Shown here piece after piece: positions 8,786 through 15,311 of a stretch of DNA of 15,400 nt; position 1 is the stretch's first letter; every line of letters begins with the position of its first letter. Origin of the DNA: Peptostreptococcus sp. (GTDB lineage: Bacteria > Bacillota > Clostridia > Peptostreptococcales > Peptostreptococcaceae). The translations under genes were made by a program, and so were the position numbers. The DNA is taken from positions 1-15,400 of the forward strand of contig JAHHSS010000031.1 of NCBI GenBank assembly GCA_020025095.1, read 5' to 3'. Under the pieces are notes generated by a model, which saw only the letters and a list, made by a program, of their open reading frames with translations, had not been told where the DNA came from and ran no database searches.

Positions 8786-9997
8786 CTATTTATTTTTTCT
8801 TTCGCTCATTACTTCTACCAATCCCTGAAGTCTAGTTTCAAACTGTGCTTTTGTAAAGTTTCTTGGGTCAGCCTGATCCCCATCAAAACCAGCATATGGT
8901 AAATCGGTTTTCTTGGCAACCCTTCTCATCATCTCATACTGAATAAAACTCATCAATTTACAACTTCTGTTCATATGATAAAATGCACCTTCACAGTCAC
9001 CATCTTTTAGAGCGTTGATTCTGTATTCAACCATTTTTTCTATATTAACATTGTTGAACATTGAGCTATATGCTCTAGCCATACCATCTAAATCATTTAC
9101 TTCATATTCAAGTGCCCATGCATGAGGATAAACACTACCTGTCATATTAACTCCATACTTAGACAAAGTCTTCATCTTATATCCTATATATGGCCAACAT
9201 GGAATACCTTCCATCATTATCCTATATTTTTCCTCTCCTCTGAAAGTTGTTTCACCCTTCTTTGCATTATCTTCCAAATATTCTATAAGCAACTTAAATG
9301 CTTCAGTTGTTTCAGTCTTACCTCTTGCACATACTATAACTGCCATATATGTAAACAAATCAAAACCATTCATTGGAGAAGGATAATTTCCTTGAGGTAA
9401 ACTCATTGAATACTTCCATAGTTTACCATTTTCAGAAGATATCTTCATAACTTCTTCTAATCTCTTAGGATCAAATTTCTTTCCTGATATCTTTTCTAAT
9501 TGTTTAATAGCTTCCTCAAACTGAGCCTTTAAATATTTTATTCTGCTTTCAGAAACTTCATAATCATAATTATAAGTAGTATCTATCATTATCAAAGGAA
9601 TATTTCTTTCTCTTGCTATATTTTCATACCACTTAACAACTTCATTACATATGTTGTTGCAGCAACATAGAAAATCTGGTTCTGGCATTGGAAGTGTATC
9701 TGAATGACCTTTCTCTAACAAACCAAAGTTTGTTCTTGCGTACGCACATAAATCATTAGAATATCCTTCACCTTCTGCAAGTTCACAAAGCTCTAAAGAC
9801 TCCTTCTTTGCAGCAACTCCTGCAGCATGATTTTCAGGATATAATAAATTCAGATCAAATATCTCTGCTAGTTCTTGTGGGAAAACTGAAGTAGCCCAGC
9901 CAACTGGTCTTCCCTCCTCCTTTGCCTTAAAAGCATTCGCATATTGTTCTGCCAATAAATCATTTATAACCTTTCTAGCGTCTTTTTTATCTGACAT
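8786..9997 (-). CDS. hadB: (R)-2-hydroxyacyl-CoA dehydratase, large/alpha subunit HadB
   Basis: A 403-residue subunit of the HgdA/HadB/FldB type, partner of HadC. Likely [4Fe-4S] ligands are C84 (LCAYARTNFG), one of the cysteines at 111-113 or 117 (CCCNNIC), and C346 (NRSCKLM); the family uses three cysteines and leaves one iron free to bind substrate. The near-C-terminal block GFDGDQADPRNFTKAQ (370-385) followed by ETRLQGLVEVM is a clear signature. The length is normal. AAGGAGG precedes the ATG by seven bases. It follows hadA by 43 bases with no hadI between them, unlike C. difficile and C. sporogenes. Confidence 0.95.
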   Translation of the reverse strand: MSDKKDARKVINDLLAEQYANAFKAKEEGRPVGWATSVFPQELAEIFDLNLLYPENHAAGVAAKKESLELCELAEGEGYSNDLCAYARTNFGLLEKGHSDTLPMPEPDFLCCCNNICNEVVKWYENIARERNIPLIMIDTTYNYDYEVSESRIKYLKAQFEEAIKQLEKISGKKFDPKRLEEVMKISSENGKLWKYSMSLPQGNYPSPMNGFDLFTYMAVIVCARGKTETTEAFKLLIEYLEDNAKKGETTFRGEEKYRIMMEGIPCWPYIGYKMKTLSKYGVNMTGSVYPHAWALEYEVNDLDGMARAYSSMFNNVNIEKMVEYRINALKDGDCEGAFYHMNRSCKLMSFIQYEMMRRVAKKTDLPYAGFDGDQADPRNFTKAQFETRLQGLVEVMSERKNK

Positions 9998-10040
9998 TTT
10001 TTTACCTCCTTGTAAATATCAAGCTCTATTTAACCTAAGC

Positions 10041-11252
10041 TTATTTTATAATTTTATTTTCCTTCAATTTTTCTAGCTTATCTTCTGAAATACCAAGATC
10101 TTTCATTACCTTATCAGTATGTTCACCCATCTTCGGAGCTCTTACATATCCCTTTCTAGGATTTTCTGTAAACATTACTGGAGTATTGTATAAAACGCCT
10201 TCATTACCATTATCATATGTATGCTTTATTAAATAATCATTTGACCAACATTGTTCATCATTAAGTACATCTTCTGGTGAAGCAAGTTTTTCATAAGGTA
10301 TACCTGCCTTTTGAAGTCTTTCAGCCCATTCTGCAAATGGTCTCTTTATAAATTCTTTTTCCATCATAATTACAAATTCTTCAGTATGCTTTACAACTTC
10401 TTTCATTGTTGAGTACTTAGATCCCTTGAGGTCTGATCTTTCTATAACTATGTCACAGAAATTATCAAACCACTTTTCATATTGGAAGAATGCTAATTGA
10501 ATCCAATCTCCATCCGCACACTTGAATGTAGTATTAAGTGGATTAGGTGGTGTTCTTCTTGAGATTGGCATTCTATATCCATACTTTGAGGCTGCTACTG
10601 GAATACCCATACCAAATACTGCTGTATGGAAAAGAGACACTGTTACTCTTTCCCCCATTCCAGTTTCTCTTTTCTTATATAGAGCTGCTAATATACCTGC
10701 TGCCAAACTTATTCCTGCATAGTGATCTCCTAATCCTGCAACTGGATTTGCTGGTGATGTTCCCTTTTCCATTAACGCTCTTGCTACACCGCCCCTTGCA
10801 AAATAAGCTGTATAATCAAATGCTGGGTTATTTTTTGCTGGACCATTATCACCATATCCCAATAGATGTGCAAATATTATGTGTGGAGCTTTTTCTTTTA
10901 TACATTCATAATTAAGTCCACTCTTGTCTAAAGCTCTCTGCCTTGTATTAGTTAAAAAAACATCTGCTGTTTGTAATAATTCGTAAATAAGTTCTACCCC
11001 TTCTTTACTTCTTGTGTCTACCATAATTCCCTTTTTACCTGAATTTTCCATTTCAAACAATGGATTCTCATCTTCATCAATAGGAAAATTCCACTGCATA
11101 CCAACATATCTCATTGAATCACCCTGAAGTGGCTCGATCTTTATTACTTCTGCACCCCAATCTGCAAGGCATCTTCCACATACTGGTGCTGCAACATAAT
11201 TTGCATACTCAATTACTCTTACTCCCTCTAATGGTAAACCTGTTTTGCTCAT
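10041..11252 (-). CDS. hadA: 2-hydroxyacyl-CoA transferase HadA (family III CoA-transferase, CaiB/FldA type)
   Basis: A 403-residue family III CoA-transferase. It moves CoA from the product acyl-CoA or enoyl-CoA to the free (R)-2-hydroxy acid, so the pathway cycles CoA without spending ATP. The N-terminal Rossmann motif LADWGAEVIKIEP (29-41) is typical. The stretch AFDYTAYFARGG (144-155) matches the FldA/HadA branch. D176 in GLGDHYAG is the catalytic aspartate that forms the mixed anhydride with the substrate acid, by comparison with formyl-CoA transferase Asp169. The conserved block ETGMGERVTVSL follows at 196-207. AAGGAGG is seven bases before the ATG. It is the first gene of the operon, with a roughly 74-base leader behind a sigma-54 promoter. 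A phenyllactate-type FldA is the main alternative. Confidence 0.93.
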   Translation of the reverse strand: MSKTGLPLEGVRVIEYANYVAAPVCGRCLADWGAEVIKIEPLQGDSMRYVGMQWNFPIDEDENPLFEMENSGKKGIMVDTRSKEGVELIYELLQTADVFLTNTRQRALDKSGLNYECIKEKAPHIIFAHLLGYGDNGPAKNNPAFDYTAYFARGGVARALMEKGTSPANPVAGLGDHYAGISLAAGILAALYKKRETGMGERVTVSLFHTAVFGMGIPVAASKYGYRMPISRRTPPNPLNTTFKCADGDWIQLAFFQYEKWFDNFCDIVIERSDLKGSKYSTMKEVVKHTEEFVIMMEKEFIKRPFAEWAERLQKAGIPYEKLASPEDVLNDEQCWSNDYLIKHTYDNGNEGVLYNTPVMFTENPRKGYVRAPKMGEHTDKVMKDLGISEDKLEKLKENKIIK

Positions 11253-11335
11253 TTTATTTCCTCCTTCTCCAAAGTAAAAATTAATTAATAAGCCTAATAA
11301 ACCAACAAATTAATTATTCGTTTTGTCTTATATAT

Positions 11336-11353
11336 ATGCAATTAGCTTGCCAA
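11336..11353 (-). promoter_or_regulatory. Sigma-54 (-24/-12) promoter of the had operon
   Basis: The minus strand reads TTGGCAAGCTAATTGCAT. It matches the sigma-54 consensus YTGGCACG-N4-TTGCW at all but one position, with the invariant GG (11350-11351) and GC (11338-11339) at the correct spacing. Transcription should start near 11326, giving a leader of about 74 bases before hadA. The adjacent gene encodes a sigma-54 activator, which strongly supports this assignment. Confidence 0.9.
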
Positions 11354-11360
11354 GATTTAT

Positions 11361-11421
11361 ATTCCCAAAAAATTTTGTTATTTTTTTACTAAACCACCTT
11401 GAATTTACGCTATTTGGGAAT
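11361..11421. repeat. Paired 9-bp inverted repeat just upstream of the sigma-54 promoter
   Basis: ATTCCCAAA at 11361-11369 is mirrored exactly by TTTGGGAAT at 11413-11421. The centres are 52 bases apart, close to five helical turns. The pair starts eight bases upstream of the -24 element. It could hold half-sites for a regulator or be chance in AT-rich DNA; the GGG/CCC core stands out in a stretch otherwise made mostly of A and T. Confidence 0.4.
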
Positions 11422-11472
11422 TAATACAAATATTTTCGTTAGTTTTAAATATTTTTTTACTTTTATTTTTTT

Positions 11473-11484
11473 TGCATAATTGCA
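11473..11484. promoter_or_regulatory. Candidate activator binding site (TGCA-N4-TGCA)
   Basis: A short dyad TGCATAATTGCA, flanked by T runs, lies about 150 bases upstream of the predicted start of had transcription. That is the usual distance range for a sigma-54 activator site. The half-sites are only four bases, so the support is weak. Confidence 0.25.
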
Positions 11485-11607
11485 TTTTTTTTAACAATAT
11501 ATTTTCTTAATTATTAAGTTTTTATTCTTATTTTTATATATTTTCTATTTATTTTCTATTGTTTAAAATGTTTTCTTATGAACTTACAGTATTTTCCAGG
11601 AGTTGCT

Positions 11608-11663
11608 AAAAAAAAACAGTTTTTTGTATTATGCGAAAGATTCGCTTTATGCAAAAAACTGTT
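11608..11663 (-). terminator. Terminator of the sigma-54 activator gene (49-base near-palindrome)
   Basis: A perfect 12-base stem (AACAGTTTTTTG at 11615-11626 with CAAAAAACTGTT at 11652-11663) encloses a second stem GCGAA-AGA-TTCGC. Together the arms form an imperfect palindrome of more than 20 base pairs with three mismatches. On the minus strand it ends in nine Ts (complement of 11608-11616). It is about 127 bases after the activator stop codon and about 260 bases before the had promoter, so it should insulate the two units. The symmetric centre could also bind a protein. Confidence 0.75.
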
Positions 11664-11789
11664 AATATATTCATATATGTTTTACTTATATTTTTATTTA
11701 ATCAATTGTGTAAAATATAACTTAAACAAAGTTGCGTTTAAACACATTTTATTGACATAAATTCTATAAGCTTCTATTTTATAAATCTT

Positions 11790-13208
11790 TTATAGCTGTA
11801 TATATCCACTCTTAATTTTTCTATATACCGTAGATGGATTTATTCCTATAACTTTAGATGCTTCCGTTACATTTCCATATTTTTTAACAGCCATAGAAAC
11901 TATTTCTTGCTCAACTATTCTGTGAGCTTCATCAATACTTACTATATCATTCACTTCAATAGATGACATTTCTTCCGAATATTTATTCTCTATATCTTCA
12001 TCTTTATTATCTTGACTTGGTAATACTTCTAAATACTCTATTCCGATTATTCTTTCAATATGATCTTTATCTATTGTTTCATATGCTGAAAGTATTACTA
12101 GTCTCTCCATAGCATTTTTCAATTCTCTAATATTACCTGGCCAGTTGTTTTTTACAATAGCATCTTTTGCATCATTTGTAAGATGTATATTTCGATTGTA
12201 TTTCTTATTAAATCTTTCAATATAAAAATCTGTTATCGGTAATATATCATCTTTTCTCTGTCTAAGAGGTGGTATCAAAAGCGGTATCACACTCAACCTA
12301 TAGTATAAATCCTGTCTAAAAATATTTGGATCCTTTATCTCCTTTATGGTTTTATTTGTAGCCGAAATAAACCTAACATCTATATCAATCGGCTCTACTC
12401 CACCAATTCTTATTATCGACTTCTCCTGTATTACTCTTAAAAGTTTTTTTTGAGTTTCTAATGATAACTCTCCTATTTCATCAAGAAATATAGTTCCACC
12501 ATCTGCATGTTCCAAAAGACCTTTTTTGCCATTTTTTCTTGCACCAGTAAATGCCCCAGGCTCATATCCAAAAAGTTCTGACTCTACTAAGTCCTGTGAA
12601 ATTGACGCACAGTTAATAGCGACAAATCTTTTGTCTCTTCTACAACTTTGCTTCCAAATACTCCTTGCTATTATTTCCTTTCCTGTTCCAGATTCTCCTA
12701 ATATCAAAACAGAAACATCCGAATCTGATATAGTTGAAATAATATCTTTTATTCTATCCATACACTTGCTCTCAGATATATATTCAATATCACTATCCTT
12801 TGTTTCATCTGAAGCTTTCAATAAGTTTAAAATTCTAGACACATCTCTTCCTGTAAGAACTCCACCTATAAACTCTCCCGACTCAGCAAATCTAGGTATA
12901 GCAGTATAAGAAATAACCTTTCCTTGTGGGTATATAATATTCCGAAAAACCTTTTCCTTCTTTTGAATCATTTCCAAAATAATTGGATTATCCACTACAT
13001 TATTTTCAACTAATTCCTTAATATTTTTCCCCACAATGTCTTTTCTTTCAAACGGCAATATTTGATCGCTTATAGAATTCATTCTTCGTATGAAGCCATC
13101 TTTATCGAAAATAACTATTATTTCGTCTATATGCTCCATCATGTCTTCCACTAAATTGTCATAATTATCATATTCAAACTTTCCCCTTTGTACATGATTC
13201 TTGGACAT
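11790..13208 (-). CDS. Sigma-54-dependent transcriptional activator with PAS domain (probable had operon regulator)
   Basis: Numbering starts at the ATG at 13208 (472 residues). An N-terminal PAS sensor (about 16-130) is followed by a AAA+ sigma-54 interaction domain and a Fis-type helix-turn-helix (about 434-469). The central domain is intact: Walker A GESGTGKE (171-178), the sigma-54-contacting loop GAFTGA (218-223), Walker B with D243 and E244, likely arginine fingers R298/R304 in FRQDLYYRL, and WPGNIREL (356-363). It should hydrolyse ATP to open sigma-54 promoters. The signal sensed by the PAS domain is unknown. The gene is upstream of and parallel to hadA, whose promoter is of sigma-54 type. 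The ATG is preceded by AGAGAGGA at a rather long distance; an in-frame TTG at 13239-13241 would add 11 residues and is a real alternative. Confidence 0.92.
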   Translation of the reverse strand: MSKNHVQRGKFEYDNYDNLVEDMMEHIDEIIVIFDKDGFIRRMNSISDQILPFERKDIVGKNIKELVENNVVDNPIILEMIQKKEKVFRNIIYPQGKVISYTAIPRFAESGEFIGGVLTGRDVSRILNLLKASDETKDSDIEYISESKCMDRIKDIISTISDSDVSVLILGESGTGKEIIARSIWKQSCRRDKRFVAINCASISQDLVESELFGYEPGAFTGARKNGKKGLLEHADGGTIFLDEIGELSLETQKKLLRVIQEKSIIRIGGVEPIDIDVRFISATNKTIKEIKDPNIFRQDLYYRLSVIPLLIPPLRQRKDDILPITDFYIERFNKKYNRNIHLTNDAKDAIVKNNWPGNIRELKNAMERLVILSAYETIDKDHIERIIGIEYLEVLPSQDNKDEDIENKYSEEMSSIEVNDIVSIDEAHRIVEQEIVSMAVKKYGNVTEASKVIGINPSTVYRKIKSGYIQL

Positions 13209-13599
13209 AGCACACTCAATCCTCTCTTTCTCAATATACAAATATTATAATTCTTCTTTTTGAATTGCTATTACTTTAATCTGTCCTCCTATTCTAAATT
13301 TTATCATAATTTAAATAATTAATGCATATTTTTGAAATATTTGTTTAAATATTTCATTTTTTTATATAACTTTTATATTCCAAAAAGTATTTGTAAGATT
13401 TCATAGTATATTTTTCTTATTTTTTTAACTGATTTTGCATATATTGAGATTAGATATTATTTTAAAGTTTTTAATTTTTAAATTTTTTTCATTGTATTCT
13501 AGTTAATTGCAATTATATATAGATATTATAAATATATGTTTTTTTATCTTTTAGCAATATAAACTAATTGTTTTTTGGTATTCAACTTATTTATATCAT
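13209..13599. other. AT-rich intergenic region upstream of the activator gene
   Basis: About 390 bases of almost pure A and T with long T runs. No reading frame is convincing. It should contain the activator promoter. Possible -10 boxes such as TATAAT (minus strand, just upstream of the TTG alternative start) occur, but without a clear -35 partner I do not call one. A perfect 9-base inverted repeat lies at 13334-13355. Confidence 0.5.
13334..13355. repeat. 9-bp inverted repeat upstream of the activator gene
   Basis: GAAATATTT and AAATATTTC are perfect complements around a four-base GTTT centre, about 125 bases before the activator start. It could be an operator, but an all-AT palindrome in such AT-rich DNA may be chance. 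Confidence 0.3.
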
Positions 13600-13696
13600 A
13601 ACCATCCGTTCAACAGGTAGTTTACACAAAGGTTACTGCTCAGCGTTTAAAGGCGCTAGCTTTCACTCTGTTCAAGATCAGCCTTTGACTCATAGC

Positions 13697-13712
13697 TATC
13701 CCTTAAGGGATA
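13697..13712. repeat. Perfect 16-base palindrome at the IS right end
   Basis: TATCCCTTAAGGGATA folds as a six-base-pair stem with a TTAA loop, seven bases past the tnpA stop. Subterminal hairpins are the sites recognised by Y1 transposases of this family, so it may be the right-end hairpin. Confidence 0.5.
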
Positions 13713-13718
13713 TTTGTA

Positions 13719-14191
13719 CTACTTGCCATCCCTAAAGAAATCTTCATATTCTTTAATGCTCAATTTATCTAATGCTATATCATGCTTTTCTTGATCTTAA
13801 ATGTACTTCTTTATTGTTCCTTCATTAAGACCTACTGTGCTAACATAATAGCCTTCAGACCAAAAATGTCTATTACAAAATTTATACTTAATATTTGCGT
13901 GCTTATCAAATATCATTAGTGCACTTTTTCCTTTTAGATACCCCCATAAATTATGATATACTTCATTTAGGTGATATACTTACTAGTATATGAACATGGT
14001 CTATCATTAGATGACCCTCTATTATTTCAACATCCTTATATGTACACAGCTGTCTTAGTATCATTCCTATACTTTCTCTATGTTTACTATATATTATTTT
14101 TCGTCTGTATTGGGGAGTAAATACAATGTGATATTTACACATCCATTTTGTATGTGATAAGCTGTTCGCTTTATTTGCCTTAAAATCACAT
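13719..14191 (-). pseudogene. tnpA: IS200-type Y1 transposase tnpA, multiply disrupted
   Basis: Conceptual translation across the breaks gives a roughly 155-residue TnpA, the normal length. It begins near KANKANSLSHTKW, continues through KYHIVFTPQYRRK and the HUH motif DHVHIL (DHVH at 13990-14001) to GYYVSTVG, which carries the catalytic tyrosine (13845-13850). Damage: in-frame TGA at 13963-13965, TAA at 13951-13953 and TAA at 13797-13799, the latter two explained by CAA-to-TAA changes. A run of five Cs at 13941-13945 shifts the frame within FMG|YLKGKSA. The likely original ATG (14189-14191) is followed by one extra base before the coding frame. No functional protein is expected. Confidence 0.88.
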
Positions 14192-14214
14192 TCCTATTAG
14201 TATTATTGAGCTTG

Positions 14215-14241
14215 AACATTTCAATTATACTATGAAATGTT
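14215..14241. repeat. Stem-loop in the tnpA leader of the IS
   Basis: AACATTTCA (14215-14223) pairs perfectly with TGAAATGTT (14233-14241) around a nine-base loop. On the plus strand it is followed by GATTTTTTT, which is terminator-like. In the Salmonella IS200 a left-end stem-loop stops transcription entering tnpA from outside; this one is in the matching place, so a similar role is plausible. Confidence 0.5.
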
Positions 14242-14334
14242 GATTTTTTTGTATAACATCTGTCGCGCACCGCATAGCGGGTGGTTTATTGTTTAGCACG
14301 CTTTGCGAACTCAACGGGGACACGTCCCTATAAT

Positions 14335-14358
14335 AAAAAAATTGGTACATACCACCTT
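14335..14358 (-). terminator. Possible weak terminator after the PhzF-like gene
   Basis: On the minus strand, directly after the stop codon, a TGGT-ATGT-ACCA stem-loop is followed by ATTTTTTT and preceded by an A run that could extend the stem. The GC part of the stem is only four base pairs, so the call is tentative. Confidence 0.35.
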
Positions 14359-14360
14359 TT

Positions 14361-15254
14361 TTATTCAACATATATATCAGATATTGCATATAGCCTTGCC
14401 TTTCCGCTTATTTCGATTTTGGTATCAAATTTATTAGTACATTCTAGCAAAGCATTCCTTTGATCTACTTGTCTAATCTTAATTTTATTTTTTTTCATTT
14501 CACTAAACCAGTACGGTAACATTGTTTCATATTTTATTGGATACTCATATCCATGCATTATATAATTTATTGAAGAAAAATATCTACATATGCAATCTGC
14601 TTCATCACTAATGGATGTTATACAAAATGATAAATCGCTAAACAAAATACTTTCTTCATTAGATTCCATAAATATATCAACGTCATCTGAAAGCAAATTA
14701 TCTATATGTTTCCTCCAATTTTTTCTTTGAGGTAAACTATATTCGTTATTAAACAACTCCATTATTTTATCTATATTAGGATTAAAGTCCATAACCTGTT
14801 CTTCATTTTCAAAAACAAAAAAAACACCAGCACCTCCAAAAATTCTCTTTGGCATAATTCCCAAAGCAGCTTCGACTTCATATGAAGTTTCTAACTCGAA
14901 TAATTTAATCTGTGGTATGATTAGAGAAATTCTATCATATTTTCTTTTTAAAACAATTCCAACCTTTGATGTTCTAAAATTAATCTCATTAAGCTCTGGT
15001 CTTAAAAACCTAAAGACAATATATGCCGCTGCTAAAGAGGAATTTACAAACTTATGCAATTCTCCATATGGACTAAAAGACCTAAGTTCATAATATATAC
15101 CTCTATTTATTATAAAGGCCGTTTCTGGAAGGTTGTTTTGAATTGCTATTTTCATCATATCTCTTGAAGGTATCCACGATTCTACTATACATACTGCAAC
15201 GGGACTTCCGCCAAACACTTCATCTGAAAACGTATTAACTATGTATTGCCTCAT
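14361..15254 (-). CDS. Degenerate PhzF-fold protein (phenazine biosynthesis PhzF/YddE-like)
   Basis: A 297-residue protein of the usual PhzF length. The start of the fold is recognisable: VNTFSDEVFGGSPVAVCIV (6-24) and NLPETAF (41-47), where E44 matches the catalytic glutamate of PhzF isomerases. Two signatures are missing. The CGHAT loop, with its conserved histidine, reads FVNSSLAAA (69-77). The GxxEDPVTGSA loop of the second half reads HGYEYPIKYETMLPYWF (234-250), keeping only the downstream PYW. The frame is unbroken and AAGGAG lies seven bases before the ATG, so the gene looks translated. Either the active site has been remodelled for another ligand or the protein is no longer an enzyme. 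It lies beyond the IS remnant on the same strand, with no evident link to the had operon. Confidence 0.72.
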   Translation of the reverse strand: MRQYIVNTFSDEVFGGSPVAVCIVESWIPSRDMMKIAIQNNLPETAFIINRGIYYELRSFSPYGELHKFVNSSLAAAYIVFRFLRPELNEINFRTSKVGIVLKRKYDRISLIIPQIKLFELETSYEVEAALGIMPKRIFGGAGVFFVFENEEQVMDFNPNIDKIMELFNNEYSLPQRKNWRKHIDNLLSDDVDIFMESNEESILFSDLSFCITSISDEADCICRYFSSINYIMHGYEYPIKYETMLPYWFSEMKKNKIKIRQVDQRNALLECTNKFDTKIEISGKARLYAISDIYVE

Positions 15255-15269
15255 ATGTATTCTCCTTAC

Positions 15270-15311
15270 TTAAATAAAAATTAAATAAAAAGCATGTAAA
15301 TTTTTATTTAA
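15270..15311. repeat. AT-only inverted repeat in the leader of the PhzF-like gene
   Basis: TTAAATAAAAATT (15270-15282) is the exact complement of AATTTTTATTTAA (15299-15311). A tighter 11-base stem with a nine-base loop also forms at 15281-15311. It lies between the gene's ribosome binding site and the window edge. It could be an operator or a terminator of an upstream gene outside the window; the AT-only make-up makes chance likely. Confidence 0.3.

Larger units (their letters stand above)
11253..11789. other. Regulatory intergenic region between hadA and its activator gene
   Basis: This 537-base gap is very AT-rich. It holds the hadA ribosome binding site and leader, the sigma-54 promoter, the ATTCCCAAA inverted repeat, the TGCA dyad and the activator terminator. 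I see no credible gene. A 60-codon plus-strand reading frame at 11578-11760 runs through the terminator palindrome and lacks a good ribosome binding site. Confidence 0.7.
13600..14330 (-). mobile_element. Decayed IS200-like insertion sequence (IS200/IS605 family, tnpA only)
   Basis: The element contains a broken Y1 transposase gene flanked by hairpin-rich ends instead of terminal inverted repeats, as in IS200. Local GC is higher than in the surrounding AT-rich DNA. The left end (high coordinates, ahead of tnpA) has GGGACACGTCCC at 14317-14328, a CGCTTTGCG hairpin at 14299-14307, a CACCGC-ATA-GCGGGTG stem at 14268-14283 and a 9-base stem at 14215-14241. The right end has a perfect palindrome at 13697-13712 and further short stems to about 13640. 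Both outer limits are estimates from where structured sequence gives way to plain AT-rich DNA. No tnpB is present. Too damaged to make its own transposase. Confidence 0.75.

Noticed and set aside
11420..11460. A possible CodY-like box near AAATATTTTCGTTAGTTTTAA upstream of hadA
   Set aside because: Compared with the 15-base CodY palindrome it has too many mismatches, and similar AT-rich matches occur throughout this intergenic region.
11578..11760. A 60-codon plus-strand frame in the hadA upstream region
   Set aside because: It runs straight through the terminator palindrome, lacks a convincing ribosome binding site and has no recognisable product.
13600..14330. CRISPR array or toxin-antitoxin locus in the repeat-rich region
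   Set aside because: The repeats are single hairpins, not regularly spaced direct repeats, and the only coding trace is an IS200-type transposase.
14281..14463. A 60-codon plus-strand frame across the IS left end and the end of the PhzF-like gene
   Set aside because: It spans structured IS-end sequence and the antisense of a real gene, so it is a chance frame.
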